From Terrimonas sp964445775 (lineage in GTDB: Bacteria > Bacteroidota > Bacteroidia > Chitinophagales > Chitinophagaceae), in assembly GCA_964445775.1 (NCBI GenBank), contig CAYUMH010000006.1, forward strand, positions 1 to 64,000: a stretch of 64,000 nucleotides of DNA. The letters are read 5' to 3'. Under the pieces are notes generated by a model. The model did no database searches. It saw only the letters and a program-made list of their open reading frames with translations, and had not been told where the DNA came from. Of this stretch, positions 1-8,592 are shown in pieces. The stretch's first letter is position 1, and each line of letters begins with the position of its first letter. The position numbers and the translations under genes were made by a program.

Positions 1-528
1 GCCGGTAAAGCGTTACGCCACTGGATATAGAACTACGGGCAGCCACATTACACAACGTATAAATGGAGAGAGTATTTCTTCTATGCTACAGCCTCTACCG
101 GTTATCCTTATATCCAGTCTATTTTATTAACAGTAGACGAAACATTGATGAACAGGGCAGAAGCTTATGCGGAGCTGGAGCAGTATGACAATGCGTTGAA
201 AGATATCAATACTTTTTACAGTGTAAGATTGAATGCTTATAATCCTACCAGTGATGCGATCACGCTGCCAAAGATCAATGCTTATTATTCAATAAGTGAT
301 CCTAAAGCCGGTATCGTTAGAACTGTGCTGGATGCTAAAAAAGCGGAGTTCTTACAGGAGGGTATTCGTTGGTTTGATATTGTGAGAAGAGGGTTGACCG
401 TTACAAAAAATATCTTTGCACCATCAGGCGAAGAAAGCTTTATTGAGCTGGGCCCTAATGACCTGAGAAGGGTGTTCCAGCTTCCACAGGAAGTGAAACT
501 GGCTGGCCTGGAATTAAACCCACGTTAA
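1..528 (+). CDS. SusD/RagB-family outer-membrane lipoprotein, C-terminal part (5' cut by window, reading frame disturbed)
   Basis: This is the C-terminal part of a SusD-type nutrient-binding lipoprotein, which caps a SusC TonB-dependent transporter in the outer membrane. The segment with ETLMNRAEAYAEL, then AEFLQEGIRWFDIVRRG and a closing PQEV...LNPR, matches the helical SusD C-terminus. The frame is open back to base 31, well before the first ATG (145), so coding extends upstream. A TAG at 28-30 interrupts this frame, while the +1-shifted frame (2-127) stays open across the edge; either the gene is frameshifted or the sequence has an indel here. Two lipoprotein genes follow closely (38 and 3 bases), forming one operon. 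Family call is secure; intactness is not. Confidence 0.85.
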
Positions 529-566
529 TATAAACGCACAATACATTATAGCTATAAACAAAAATT

Positions 567-1973
567 ATGAAAAATAAATTTTATTATAAAATACTGTTTA
601 TCGGGTTCCTGGCGGTATTTGTTGCTTCTTGTAACAAAGAAAAATTCACGCCGGTGGATATGGACGAACTGAACCCCGATATTCCCTTAACCAACAGTGC
701 TTTGGACCAATGGTTAAAAGCCAATTTCTTAGATGTATATAACGCTGCCGTTATTTACAGGTACAACCGTTATTATCATGAAGCGGACAGGAACGTTACT
801 CCTGCCGAAGAAGATAAGGTTCAACCAATGATGCAGACCGTATTAAGCGGGTTTGTAAATCCTTACAAGGATGTGGCCGGTATGAACTTTATGAAAGTAT
901 ACATGCCGAAAGAATGGGTATTATATGGTTCCACTTCTTATGATGCAGGTGGCCAGGGTTATGCCGGTACTGCTTCGGGTGGTGTACGTGTTAACTTATT
1001 CGGGGTAAATGCTTATTCTAATACGCCCGGTTTTATTAAAGGACGTATCAATACCATTCACCATGAGTTTGTGCATATTGTAAACCAAAGATTCCCGATG
1101 CCGTCTGACTTTGCCCAGATCACAAAGTCAACCTACAATGGTAACTGGCAGTCAACCAATGCGGACTCGGCTCATAAATGGGGGTATGTTTCTACTTATG
1201 CCAGCCAGAACCCAACTGAAGACTATGCAGAAACGGCCAGTAGTTTATTGGTAAGCGGTCAGCACTGGTTTGAAAACAGGGTTAAAACCTGTCCTGCTGC
1301 TGCGGGTCAGACAGCCTTACGTTTAAAAGAGCAAAATGTGGTGAACTATTTTACCAACCTGGTAGGTGTTGATTTCAGGGCATTACAGAAAAAAATGTTC
1401 TTGTATATGAAGGATACCATCAATGACCCTTCTTATAAATTCCCACAGTATATCAATAACAACCTGTACAAAACCATCACCATTAACCTGGATGATAATA
1501 TGTACACTACTTATGGTATTTCTCCGGCTTTTGCTACTGCTTACAATAACTTTAAAACTGATATGTACAATACCAATACCACAGCAAGGTATCGCCTGGA
1601 CAATCTGCAGTTAAGGTTTGAAACAAATACTTCACTTGTGGTAAGGGCAACTTTTACGGCTACTGCGGGAACTGCTGCTAATACTACTTATAGCGGTGAT
1701 TATAGCTTTAGCGTAGCGGTTAATTCTACTACCGGCGAAACTACTTTCACCAAAATAGCACAGGGTACCGGAACAACCTTTAGTAATGGTAATATTTTCC
1801 TTACCAGCTTTACTAATAATATTACGCCGTTTTTAACCGGTTCTACTTTTATTACCGACTGGATGCCGGCTCCTAAAGATCTTGCGCCTAACCTGGTATC
1901 AAGAACGGCTGGTTTTTACAGTACCGCTAACAATGCAAACTATTTTTACGGAATCTTAGCAACAAACCTTTAA
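567..1973 (+). CDS. SusD-linked zinc metallohydrolase lipoprotein (HExxH)
   Basis: A 468-residue lipoprotein with a lipobox ending VASC (Cys22), so it is probably anchored in the outer membrane. It carries a zinc protease-like motif HEFVH (H166, E167, H170), preceded by another His (H165), and a downstream EDYAE (about 218-222) that could supply the third metal ligand. This organisation, directly after SusD and before a DUF4302 protein, fits the family named substrate import-associated zinc metallohydrolase lipoprotein. Its substrate is unknown; a role in trimming peptide or glycopeptide ligands before import is an inference from the neighbours. The start has a normal signal peptide (MKNKFYYKILFIGFLAV). 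Confidence 0.85.
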   Translation: MKNKFYYKILFIGFLAVFVASCNKEKFTPVDMDELNPDIPLTNSALDQWLKANFLDVYNAAVIYRYNRYYHEADRNVTPAEEDKVQPMMQTVLSGFVNPYKDVAGMNFMKVYMPKEWVLYGSTSYDAGGQGYAGTASGGVRVNLFGVNAYSNTPGFIKGRINTIHHEFVHIVNQRFPMPSDFAQITKSTYNGNWQSTNADSAHKWGYVSTYASQNPTEDYAETASSLLVSGQHWFENRVKTCPAAAGQTALRLKEQNVVNYFTNLVGVDFRALQKKMFLYMKDTINDPSYKFPQYINNNLYKTITINLDDNMYTTYGISPAFATAYNNFKTDMYNTNTTARYRLDNLQLRFETNTSLVVRATFTATAGTAANTTYSGDYSFSVAVNSTTGETTFTKIAQGTGTTFSNGNIFLTSFTNNITPFLTGSTFITDWMPAPKDLAPNLVSRTAGFYSTANNANYFYGILATNL

Positions 1974-1976
1974 AAT

Positions 1977-3317
1977 ATGAAAAGTATAAAATATATCTTA
2001 TTGCTCACCATGACCCTTGCCTCCTTTTTGGGATGTAAAAAAGAGTCATATGTGGCAGCATTCGAGGATCTTCCTCACGAAAGGATCAAAGCTCAATTAG
2101 ATACTTTAAATAACCTGCTGGTAAATACGCCTAACGGTTGGGTAGGAACGATGAGTACCGGCCTGGGCGGCGGCTTTGGTTTTTACATGACTTTTGATAA
2201 TAACGAGTATGTAAACATGTATGCTGACCTTACCAATACATCGGCCAGCACTGTTAAAAGATCACGTTACCGTGTTAGGCAGGATGCAGGAGCGGCCCTT
2301 ACTTTTGACACTTACACTTATATCTCTATCCTGAATAATCCGGAAACAAGTGCTTTTGGCGGAACGCTGAGAGAAGGTTTCAGGAGTGATATTGATTTTA
2401 TCTATGACCGTTCTAACGGCGATACCCTGGTGATGATCGGTAAAAGATACCGCCAGGTATTTACCCTGGTAAAAGCTACTGCCGACCAGAAAGCAAGATA
2501 TGAAGCCGGTAGCTACCTTACTGCTATGAATGCTTTCAAGCAGTATTTTGTTACCAACCCTAACTCTTACTTTGAAATCGGTACGCAGAAAATTTCTGTT
2601 GAGGCCAACAGTAATACTACCATGGCATCGGGTAAACGTTTAACCCTCACCACCATTACTGATAACAAAGTAGTAAGTGCTACGCAGAAATTTGCCTATA
2701 CCATTGATAATATGCAGATAGTGGCCGGCGGACTGAAATTCAATGATATCGTATTTACAAAACTGGGCTGGAAAAACAGTACCACCATGGCTATTTATGA
2801 CGCTACGGGTAAAGAGTATATCTTGAACAATTCACCTACGCCTTTACTGCCATTACATATGTTATGGGGTGCTAAGTATACCGGTATGCGTTCGGATTTT
2901 AAAGTGATTAATCCAGGAACTTCAACTGATGGTGCTACTATCCTGAACTACTATCATAATAACCTGAATAACTCCGGTTTATTAGGTTTTTCTTTTAACT
3001 GCGGTAATATTACTTTAGTTTGGGATGTAGTGAATAAACGTTTAACGCTTAATGGCTTTAGCAGCCAGAATAACTGTGGCGGCGGCTGGACAACCTCTGC
3101 GGTGTACAACTATACCAAAGACGATAATGGCCGTTACACCTTTACACTGCGTTCTGCCTTATCCGGTGGATATACAACTAATATCTTATTGCCGTTCAAT
3201 ACCTTTTTGTTGAACAATACTGTAAGATTTGACTATTACTTAAGCGGGTCTACTGTTTATGCTAACATGATCAGTGAAACCAACCCTGCTACCAATATGA
3301 CATTTATAATGTACTAA
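1977..3317 (+). CDS. DUF4302 domain-containing lipoprotein
   Basis: A 446-residue lipoprotein (lipobox ASFLGC, Cys20) that starts 3 bases after the metallohydrolase stop, so it is translated from the same mRNA. The N-terminal part (LLVNTPNGWVGTM, then a Gly-rich GGGFGFYMTFD) is characteristic of the DUF4302 family, which recurs beside SusD and HExxH lipoproteins in Bacteroidota. No catalytic motif is visible; the chain is rich in beta-prone, Thr/Asn-rich segments. Function is unknown; a surface accessory of the SusCD import system is the most economical guess. It is the last gene of the operon, followed by a strong terminator. Confidence 0.8.
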   Translation: MKSIKYILLLTMTLASFLGCKKESYVAAFEDLPHERIKAQLDTLNNLLVNTPNGWVGTMSTGLGGGFGFYMTFDNNEYVNMYADLTNTSASTVKRSRYRVRQDAGAALTFDTYTYISILNNPETSAFGGTLREGFRSDIDFIYDRSNGDTLVMIGKRYRQVFTLVKATADQKARYEAGSYLTAMNAFKQYFVTNPNSYFEIGTQKISVEANSNTTMASGKRLTLTTITDNKVVSATQKFAYTIDNMQIVAGGLKFNDIVFTKLGWKNSTTMAIYDATGKEYILNNSPTPLLPLHMLWGAKYTGMRSDFKVINPGTSTDGATILNYYHNNLNNSGLLGFSFNCGNITLVWDVVNKRLTLNGFSSQNNCGGGWTTSAVYNYTKDDNGRYTFTLRSALSGGYTTNILLPFNTFLLNNTVRFDYYLSGSTVYANMISETNPATNMTFIMY

Positions 3318-3338
3318 ACATAACGGTCAGTAATTACT

Positions 3339-3380
3339 AAACGGGCTATCCGGCAAAAGCCGGATAGCCCGTTTTATTTT
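3339..3380 (+). terminator. Rho-independent terminator of the SusD/DUF4302 operon
   Basis: Perfect 16-bp stem (3339-3354 with 3359-3374), AAAA loop, then a T-rich tract, 22 bases after the DUF4302 stop codon. Confidence 0.92.
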
Positions 3381-3549
3381 AGTGAACTATTGTAATGGAC
3401 AGGGCATAGCGGGATAGTTATCATGAAACAGTCTCGAATAATCCTTCCTTGTTATCCGGTTGTTCGAAAAAAAAACTGTTATTATTGCAAGTATAACATC
3501 TTGGGCCGGGAGCCGGGTTGGTGCTGATCATCAATACCGGTAGTCAATA

Positions 3550-3589
3550 AAAGTAAAAGGGATAAACAATCGTCTATCCCTTTTACTTT
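3550..3589 (-). terminator. Terminator of the lytic transglycosylase gene
   Basis: Perfect 15-bp inverted repeat (3550-3564 with 3575-3589) with a 10-base loop, 21 bases beyond the stop of the minus-strand gene at 3610. A/T-rich arms make it usable from both sides. The rest of 3381-3549 shows no gene. Confidence 0.8.
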
Positions 3590-3609
3590 ATATATTTATA
3601 GTAAGTTGA

Positions 3610-4719
3610 TTAAAACTTATAATCCGGGTTTAATAAAGCTTGTATGCTGTGATCAAGAATATCATTCTTCTTGCTCAGGAAAACCTGCATTTTATCTTCC
3701 GGTAATTTTAACTGGTAAGTACTGGTTTTGGCCAGTGTTTTTTCCAGGGTGGGGTTAAGGCTGTTGAAAGCTTTTTCATCCATCTCTAAAAACTTGGCCA
3801 TTACACGGGCATTATAACGGCCGGTAATAGTCTGGGTTTTTACATTATCTGGCAATACGGCATTATCAGGTGTACCAGCAGCTAAATTACCATCCAACTG
3901 GTAGGCTGCCACTTCATGTTTGGTTAATGTGGTAATACCACCTTCACCTTCCATAATATAATGGGTGGCAATAAACTTTTTTACATGATTTCTTGATTCA
4001 GCCGGCAGGTAATTTTGTAACTGCCAGAAATCCTTGCTGCCGCTTCTTTTAATAGCTTTATTTACATTACCGGGGCCACCGTTATAGGCAGCAATTACCA
4101 GTAACCAGTCGCCATACAACTCATACAAATGGGTAAGGTAACGTGCAGCGGCATGGGTACTCTTTTTATAATCCCTGCGCTCGTCAATATTACGGCTCAC
4201 ACGCAGGCCCATTACACGGGCAGTGGCCGGCATAAACTGCCAGGGGCCAACAGCACCAGCCCAGGAGCGGGCATTGTTTTTTAAATGCGATTCTATTACG
4301 GCCAAATACTTTAACTGGTTAGGCAGGCCATACTCGGTTAAAATATCATCCATCATATCAAAATAGGGACGGCCCCAATCCTTCATATCATCCATGGTTT
4401 TGCCAAAACGCGACACGTAATCATTTACAAAACTTACGGCCATGGGATTCAACTGCTCCACTGTCATGCCATTGGACAGGGCAGTAGGTATAAAAAGGTC
4501 TTTAAAACCTGCTTTGGGATTTAACCGGGCAATTTCCTGTTTTAACTTTTCATCCAGTATAACGGAATCCTTTTCTACCATATCATTGGTATCCATGGTA
4601 TCGGCAACATAAGGCTGTTGCAACTGGGTAATGTTCAGGTTATCCGTAAAAGTATTATCCGCTTTTGCAAACGAAAATAAAAATGTACAAACGGCTGCGA
4701 AAGCCAATTTTTTAAACAT
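3610..4719 (-). CDS. Periplasmic lytic transglycosylase (SLT/MltD-like)
   Basis: A 369-residue exported protein with a Sec signal peptide (MFKKLAFAAVCTFLFSFAKA). It cleaves the glycan strands of peptidoglycan, forming anhydro-muropeptides. The catalytic domain is seen from about residue 130: E143 in IESHLKNNARSWAGAVGPWQ is the expected catalytic acid, followed by QFMPATARVMGL and the AYNGGPGNV motif at 211-219. The C-terminal stretch (about 300-369) resembles the linker before LysM repeats in MltD, but I cannot identify a clear LysM domain. It lies 64 bases downstream of gatA on the same strand and may be the last gene of a tatA-gatA transcript. Confidence 0.9.
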   Translation of the reverse strand: MFKKLAFAAVCTFLFSFAKADNTFTDNLNITQLQQPYVADTMDTNDMVEKDSVILDEKLKQEIARLNPKAGFKDLFIPTALSNGMTVEQLNPMAVSFVNDYVSRFGKTMDDMKDWGRPYFDMMDDILTEYGLPNQLKYLAVIESHLKNNARSWAGAVGPWQFMPATARVMGLRVSRNIDERRDYKKSTHAAARYLTHLYELYGDWLLVIAAYNGGPGNVNKAIKRSGSKDFWQLQNYLPAESRNHVKKFIATHYIMEGEGGITTLTKHEVAAYQLDGNLAAGTPDNAVLPDNVKTQTITGRYNARVMAKFLEMDEKAFNSLNPTLEKTLAKTSTYQLKLPEDKMQVFLSKKNDILDHSIQALLNPDYKF

Positions 4720-4783
4720 GCCTGTCGAAATTTTAGGTCAAAAAAATCTTGCGCCTCAATGCAAATACTCGTGCAGGTATTGG

Positions 4784-6223
4784 TTACTCACTCTTCTTTA
4801 AGCTCATCAGCTCGTCCGAAAACCGGAGCAAAGTTAACTCATTAAAGCGGTTTGTCATCACCTGCAGGCCGAATGGTAAGCCATTTTCATGCCTAAAAAG
4901 TGGGAGGGAAATTGCCGGAACGCCCACTAAGTTTGCCATAACTGTATATATGTCAGCTATATACATAGCAATCGGGTCTTCCGTTTTTTCACCGGCCTTG
5001 AAAGCCGTGGTAGGGGAGGTGGGAAGCACAATACAGTCAAATTCATTGAAAATCAACTGTATCTGATTTGTTAAAATTTTGCGTACTTTTTGAGCCTTGG
5101 TAAAATAAGCATCGTAATAACCGGCACTCAGTACAAAAGTGCCCAGCATAATGCGTCGTTTCACTTCTTTACCAAACCCTTCCGTACGGTTTTTCTTATA
5201 AAAATCAACCAGGTCGGTTACGGGTTGGGTAGTACGGTGACCGTACCGTACCCCGTCATAACGGGATAAATTGGAAGAAGCTTCCGCTGTAGTTAATATA
5301 TAATAGGCCGGAACAATAAAATCCAGCAGGTCAAACTTCACCGGTTTAACCTCGTGCCCTGATGCTTTTAGTTCTTCTAATTGTCCGTAAATCGCTTTGG
5401 AAATAACCGGGTCAAGGCTGGGATGGTCCAGTGCCTCGGGGAAATAAGCTATTTTATAACTGTCCTTATGAGGTATGGTAGTTGTATAATCCTCTGGTTG
5501 CTGCTGGTAAGCGGTACTGTCATACGCATCAGGCCCGGCCATGATCTCCAGGGCCAGGGCTATATCCTTTACATCGGTACCAAAAATACCTATCTGGTCA
5601 AAGGAGGAGCCGTAAGCAATTAAACCGTAACGGGATATACGGCCATAAGTGGGTTTAAAGCCAATAACACCACAGAAATCTGCGGGTTGCCTTACCGAAC
5701 CGCCGGTATCACTGCCCAGGCTTAACATACATAAACCTGCCTGTACGGCTACGGCCGAACCGCCGGAAGAGCCGCCCGGTACGCGGGTTTCGTCAGCCGC
5801 ATTCAATACTTTACCGTAAGCTGAATTTTCATTGGTACTACCCATGGCAAACTCATCGCAGTTAAGGCTGCCGATGATAATAGCGTCTTCTGCCAGTAAG
5901 CGTTCAACGGCTGTTGCCGAGTAAATTGATTGAAAACCTTTCAGGATATTGGAAGCGGCACCTAAAGGGTGGTTCTTATGGGCAATAACATCTTTAATGC
6001 CTATTACCACACCATGCAACCGTCCCATTGCCTGGCCGTTTGCTCTTTTTTCATCCAGGGTTTTGGCCTGTTGTAGGGCTTCGTCGGTATATATATGCAC
6101 AAAAGCATTCAGGTGCCTTGTGGCCTGAATGCGGGCAATATAATGCTCAACTGCTTGTAAACAGGTAACCTTTCCGTCCCGTAAATGAGACTGGTACAAT
6201 GAAATGGAGGAGAATGAAAACAA
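4784..6223 (-). CDS. gatA: Aspartyl/glutamyl-tRNA amidotransferase subunit A
   Basis: Amidase subunit of the GatCAB complex, which converts misacylated Glu-tRNA(Gln) or Asp-tRNA(Asn) to the correct aminoacyl-tRNA. All parts of the amidase-signature Ser-Ser-Lys triad are present with family spacing: K77 in GIKDV, S152 in PGGSSGGSA and the nucleophile S176 in SDTGGSVRQP. Length (479 aa) is normal. No ATG exists near the N-terminus: an in-frame TAA lies four codons upstream, and TTG at 6223 gives the expected start (MFSFSSISLYQ), so TTG is chosen. It lies 57 bases after tatA. gatB and gatC are not in this window. Confidence 0.95.
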   Translation of the reverse strand: MFSFSSISLYQSHLRDGKVTCLQAVEHYIARIQATRHLNAFVHIYTDEALQQAKTLDEKRANGQAMGRLHGVVIGIKDVIAHKNHPLGAASNILKGFQSIYSATAVERLLAEDAIIIGSLNCDEFAMGSTNENSAYGKVLNAADETRVPGGSSGGSAVAVQAGLCMLSLGSDTGGSVRQPADFCGVIGFKPTYGRISRYGLIAYGSSFDQIGIFGTDVKDIALALEIMAGPDAYDSTAYQQQPEDYTTTIPHKDSYKIAYFPEALDHPSLDPVISKAIYGQLEELKASGHEVKPVKFDLLDFIVPAYYILTTAEASSNLSRYDGVRYGHRTTQPVTDLVDFYKKNRTEGFGKEVKRRIMLGTFVLSAGYYDAYFTKAQKVRKILTNQIQLIFNEFDCIVLPTSPTTAFKAGEKTEDPIAMYIADIYTVMANLVGVPAISLPLFRHENGLPFGLQVMTNRFNELTLLRFSDELMSLKKSE

Positions 6224-6280
6224 AAAATGAACGTGTTAAACGGCCTGAAAAAGAAGGAAATAAAGGATAAAAAACGCTGA

Positions 6281-6481
6281 TTAGGCGTTTTTTATATCAT
6301 TTGTGCTTTCTTCAATCTCTTTTTTCACATTGGTTTTTGCATCGTTAAACTCGCGAACACCTTTACCTAAACCACGCATAAGCTCAGGAATTTTACGGCC
6401 TCCAAATAACAACAACACGATCACCAGTATAATGATGATCTCATTGGTACCCAACATGCCTAATAAATGTAACTGTGTCAT
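6281..6481 (-). CDS. tatA: Twin-arginine translocase subunit TatA/TatE
   Basis: A 66-residue protein with one N-terminal membrane helix (about 12-27, NEIIIILVIVLLLFGGRKIPEL) followed by the conserved FGGRKIPEL hinge and an amphipathic, charged tail. It forms the pore-like component of the Tat pathway for folded proteins. The FG motif and the following Pro are intact. A TATCTTTG box lies 19 bases upstream. Probably co-transcribed with gatA. tatC is not in the window. TatA and TatE cannot be told apart from this sequence. Confidence 0.93.
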   Translation of the reverse strand: MTQLHLLGMLGTNEIIIILVIVLLLFGGRKIPELMRGLGKGVREFNDAKTNVKKEIEESTNDIKNA

Positions 6482-6500
6482 ATTAACTGTAATTATAAGT

Positions 6501-6508
6501 CAAAGATA
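6501..6508 (-). promoter_or_regulatory. -7 box for tatA
   Basis: TATCTTTG on the minus strand matches the Bacteroidota -7 consensus TAnnTTTG exactly and lies 19 bases before the tatA start codon. I see no good -33 TTTG/TTG at the usual distance. Confidence 0.5.
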
Positions 6509-6870
6509 ATAAGTAAACTGCTAAAATATCTACTATTTATTGTTAATAGCATATACGTTATCAACAATAAAAAAGTTCAAAGGTTTGCATAAAAATATTT
6601 ATTACGGGCATTAATAAAGCAAACGATAGCTTTTTAATTATGTTCCCGGCGTTCCGGCCCTGGTAGGGCTGTGGTTGCGTCGCACACTTGTACGGCATAT
6701 CGCTGCTGAACAGGCATGGGTAGGTGGTAATGGTTAATAGTTAATGGTTCAACGTTAATAGTCCGTTTGTGATTGATTTTCTGTTGCTGATCAGCGGAGG
6801 AACCCTGAACGGAGCCCGCCACACTGCTGGGGGACAAGAAACGATGATCCGTGTTACTGTTGCCGGTAAC
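6509..6870. other. Intergenic stretch between tatA and guaB, no gene supported
   Basis: No credible coding region. It contains a run of related TTAATGGTTAATAGTTAATGG-like words (about 6729-6764) and a diverged dispersed repeat (6674-6713). An open frame through it reads as repeat sequence and has no recognisable protein features. Confidence 0.6.
6674..6713 (+). repeat. Dispersed intergenic repeat, copy 1
   Basis: The 40 bases starting GTTGCGTCGCACACTTGTAC align with 38800-38840 at roughly three of four positions, including CACTTGTAC and a shared CGCT...TGA.CAG end. Both copies are intergenic. Confidence 0.5.
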
Positions 6871-6900
6871 ATAAAAAAAACTCAGGCCGGAGCCTGAGTT
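6871..6900 (-). terminator. guaB terminator
   Basis: On the minus strand, a 9-bp stem (AACTCAGGC with GCCTGAGTT), 4-base loop and a run of T residues, beginning 9 bases after the guaB stop. Confidence 0.92.
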
Positions 6901-6908
6901 CTTAATCA

Positions 6909-8405
6909 TTATTTTCTGCTGTAATTAGGTGCTTCTTTTGTAATGTCCACATCGTGAGCGTGACTCTCCCGCATACCGGCATTGCTTATTTTTACAAAGC
7001 TGGCATTCTTTAAGGCGGCCAGGTCTTTGGCGCCGCAATAACCCATACCGGCACGTAAGCCGCCAACATATTGGTAAACAATTTCTTTCAGGCTTCCTTT
7101 ATAAGCCACACGGCCTTCAATACCTTCCGGAACAAATTTTTTCACATCATCTTCAGGATCCTGGAAATAACGGTCGCTGCTACCGGTAGCCATAGCGCCT
7201 AAAGAGCCCATACCGCGGTATTCTTTAAACTTACGGCCTTCGTAAATAATGGTTTCACCGGGACTTTCCTCCGTGCCGGCAAATACACTGCCCATCATTA
7301 CACAACTGCCGCCTGCCGCCAGGGCTTTTACCATATCGCCGGTATAACGTATACCGCCATCGGCAATTACCGGAATATTACGTCCTTTTAAAGCACTGTA
7401 AGCACTCATTACAGCCGTAAGCTGCGGTACGCCTGCACCGGCAACAATACGGGTGGTACAGATAGAACCGGGGCCTATGCCCACTTTCACCGCATCGGCA
7501 CCTGCATCGGCCAGGGCCTTAGCGCCTTCGGCCGTTGCTACATTACCGGCAATGATATTTATTTTTTTAAAGCTCTTACGTACCAGTTTTAAAGCATCAA
7601 TAACGCCTTTGCTGTGTCCGTGCGCACTGTCTAATGCAATTACATCAACACCAACCAGTTGCAGGGCAGCTACCCGGTCCATCAGGTCCTTGGTAATGCC
7701 TACACCGGCGCCTACCAGTAAACGGCCAAAACCGTCTTTAACGGCATTGGGGTGATTCTTTAGCTTTAAAATATCACCATAGGTAAACAAACCGGTCAGC
7801 TTACCTTGTTTATTAATAATAGGTAACTTTTCTACCTTGGTTTTTTTAAACAACTGTTCCGCTTTCTTCAGGTCGGTGCCTTCCGGTGCTACATAAAGGT
7901 TTTCCTTGGTCATTACCTCGCTTACCTTGCGTTTGGGGTCCGATTCAAAACGCATATCACGGTTGGTTAAAATGCCTACCAGTTTATAATCTTTATCAAC
8001 AATGGGAATACCACCGATCTTATTTTCACGCATCAGGTACAGGGCGTCGCCAATGGTAGCATCGGCTGTCAGGGTTACTGGGTCAATAATTAACCCGCTT
8101 TCACTACGTTTTACTTTACGTACCTGTTCGGCCTGTTTTTCAATGGTCATATTCTTGTGTAATATGCCTAAACCGCCTTCACGGGCCAGGGCAATTGCCA
8201 GGCTGGCTTCGGTAACGGTATCCATTGCAGCCGATAAAAGCGGCACTTTTAAGGTAATATCTTTGGTTAGTTTAGCCGATATGTCCACATCACGGGGCAG
8301 CACCTGGCTGTAACCGGGAACCAGTAGTACATCATCAAAAGTTAAACCATCAATAAAATTGGGGGAGCTGTTTTTTGCTGTAGTAGCTAATTTTCTTGTT
8401 GCCAT
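6909..8405 (-). CDS. guaB: IMP dehydrogenase
   Basis: Oxidises IMP to XMP with NAD+, the first committed step of GMP synthesis in the cytosol. The protein (498 aa) has a TIM-barrel split by two CBS domains (about 105-160 and 165-220). The active-site loop GIGPGSICTTRIVAGAG places the catalytic Cys at 316, and the flap (YRGMGSLGAM, later GRVAYKG with its Arg-Tyr pair region) is present. A TTG two codons upstream would extend the frame, but ATG at 8405 gives the usual N-terminus. A TATCTTTG box ends only three bases before this ATG, so the mRNA may be leaderless. Confidence 0.97.
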   Translation of the reverse strand: MATRKLATTAKNSSPNFIDGLTFDDVLLVPGYSQVLPRDVDISAKLTKDITLKVPLLSAAMDTVTEASLAIALAREGGLGILHKNMTIEKQAEQVRKVKRSESGLIIDPVTLTADATIGDALYLMRENKIGGIPIVDKDYKLVGILTNRDMRFESDPKRKVSEVMTKENLYVAPEGTDLKKAEQLFKKTKVEKLPIINKQGKLTGLFTYGDILKLKNHPNAVKDGFGRLLVGAGVGITKDLMDRVAALQLVGVDVIALDSAHGHSKGVIDALKLVRKSFKKINIIAGNVATAEGAKALADAGADAVKVGIGPGSICTTRIVAGAGVPQLTAVMSAYSALKGRNIPVIADGGIRYTGDMVKALAAGGSCVMMGSVFAGTEESPGETIIYEGRKFKEYRGMGSLGAMATGSSDRYFQDPEDDVKKFVPEGIEGRVAYKGSLKEIVYQYVGGLRAGMGYCGAKDLAALKNASFVKISNAGMRESHAHDVDITKEAPNYSRK

Positions 8406-8408
8406 GTG

Positions 8409-8440
8409 CAAAGATAGGGTAGTGACAAAATACCTTCCAA
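8409..8440 (-). promoter_or_regulatory. guaB promoter
   Basis: Minus-strand TTG (8438-8440), 21-base spacer, TATCTTTG (8409-8416), then CAC and the guaB ATG. Both elements match the Bacteroidota consensus. The expected transcription start falls on or next to the ATG, leaving no 5' leader. Confidence 0.65.
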
Positions 8441-8460
8441 AAAAGAATTTTAAAGGGTCC

Positions 8461-8504
8461 TAAAAAACAACCCGAAAACTAACGGAATGCAGGTAGTTTT
8501 CGGG
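8461..8504 (-). terminator. Terminator-like hairpin upstream of guaB
   Basis: Inverted repeat CCCGAAAACTA (8471-8481) with TAGTTTTCGGG (8494-8504), followed on the minus strand by TTGTTTTTTA. It lies upstream of the guaB promoter with no close minus-strand gene before it; it may block antisense or readthrough transcription into guaB. Confidence 0.55.
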
Positions 8505-8550
8505 TAGGAATTAACGGGATTTTGGTATAGAAACGCCGCTCCCGGCAATA

Positions 8551-8558
8551 TAGTTTTG
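8551..8558 (+). promoter_or_regulatory. -7 box for the collagen-like lipoprotein gene
   Basis: TAGTTTTG matches TAnnTTTG exactly, 34 bases before the preferred ATG at 8593. A TTTTGG upstream (8520-8525) is a few bases too far for an ideal -33 element. Confidence 0.4.
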
Positions 8559-8592
8559 TTGCATAAAATAATTACACATGCAACTCTTATCA

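Noticed and set aside
6634..6909. Minus-strand open frame of 91 codons in the gap before guaB
   Set aside because: It crosses repeat and low-complexity words and the guaB terminator; the protein has no recognisable feature.
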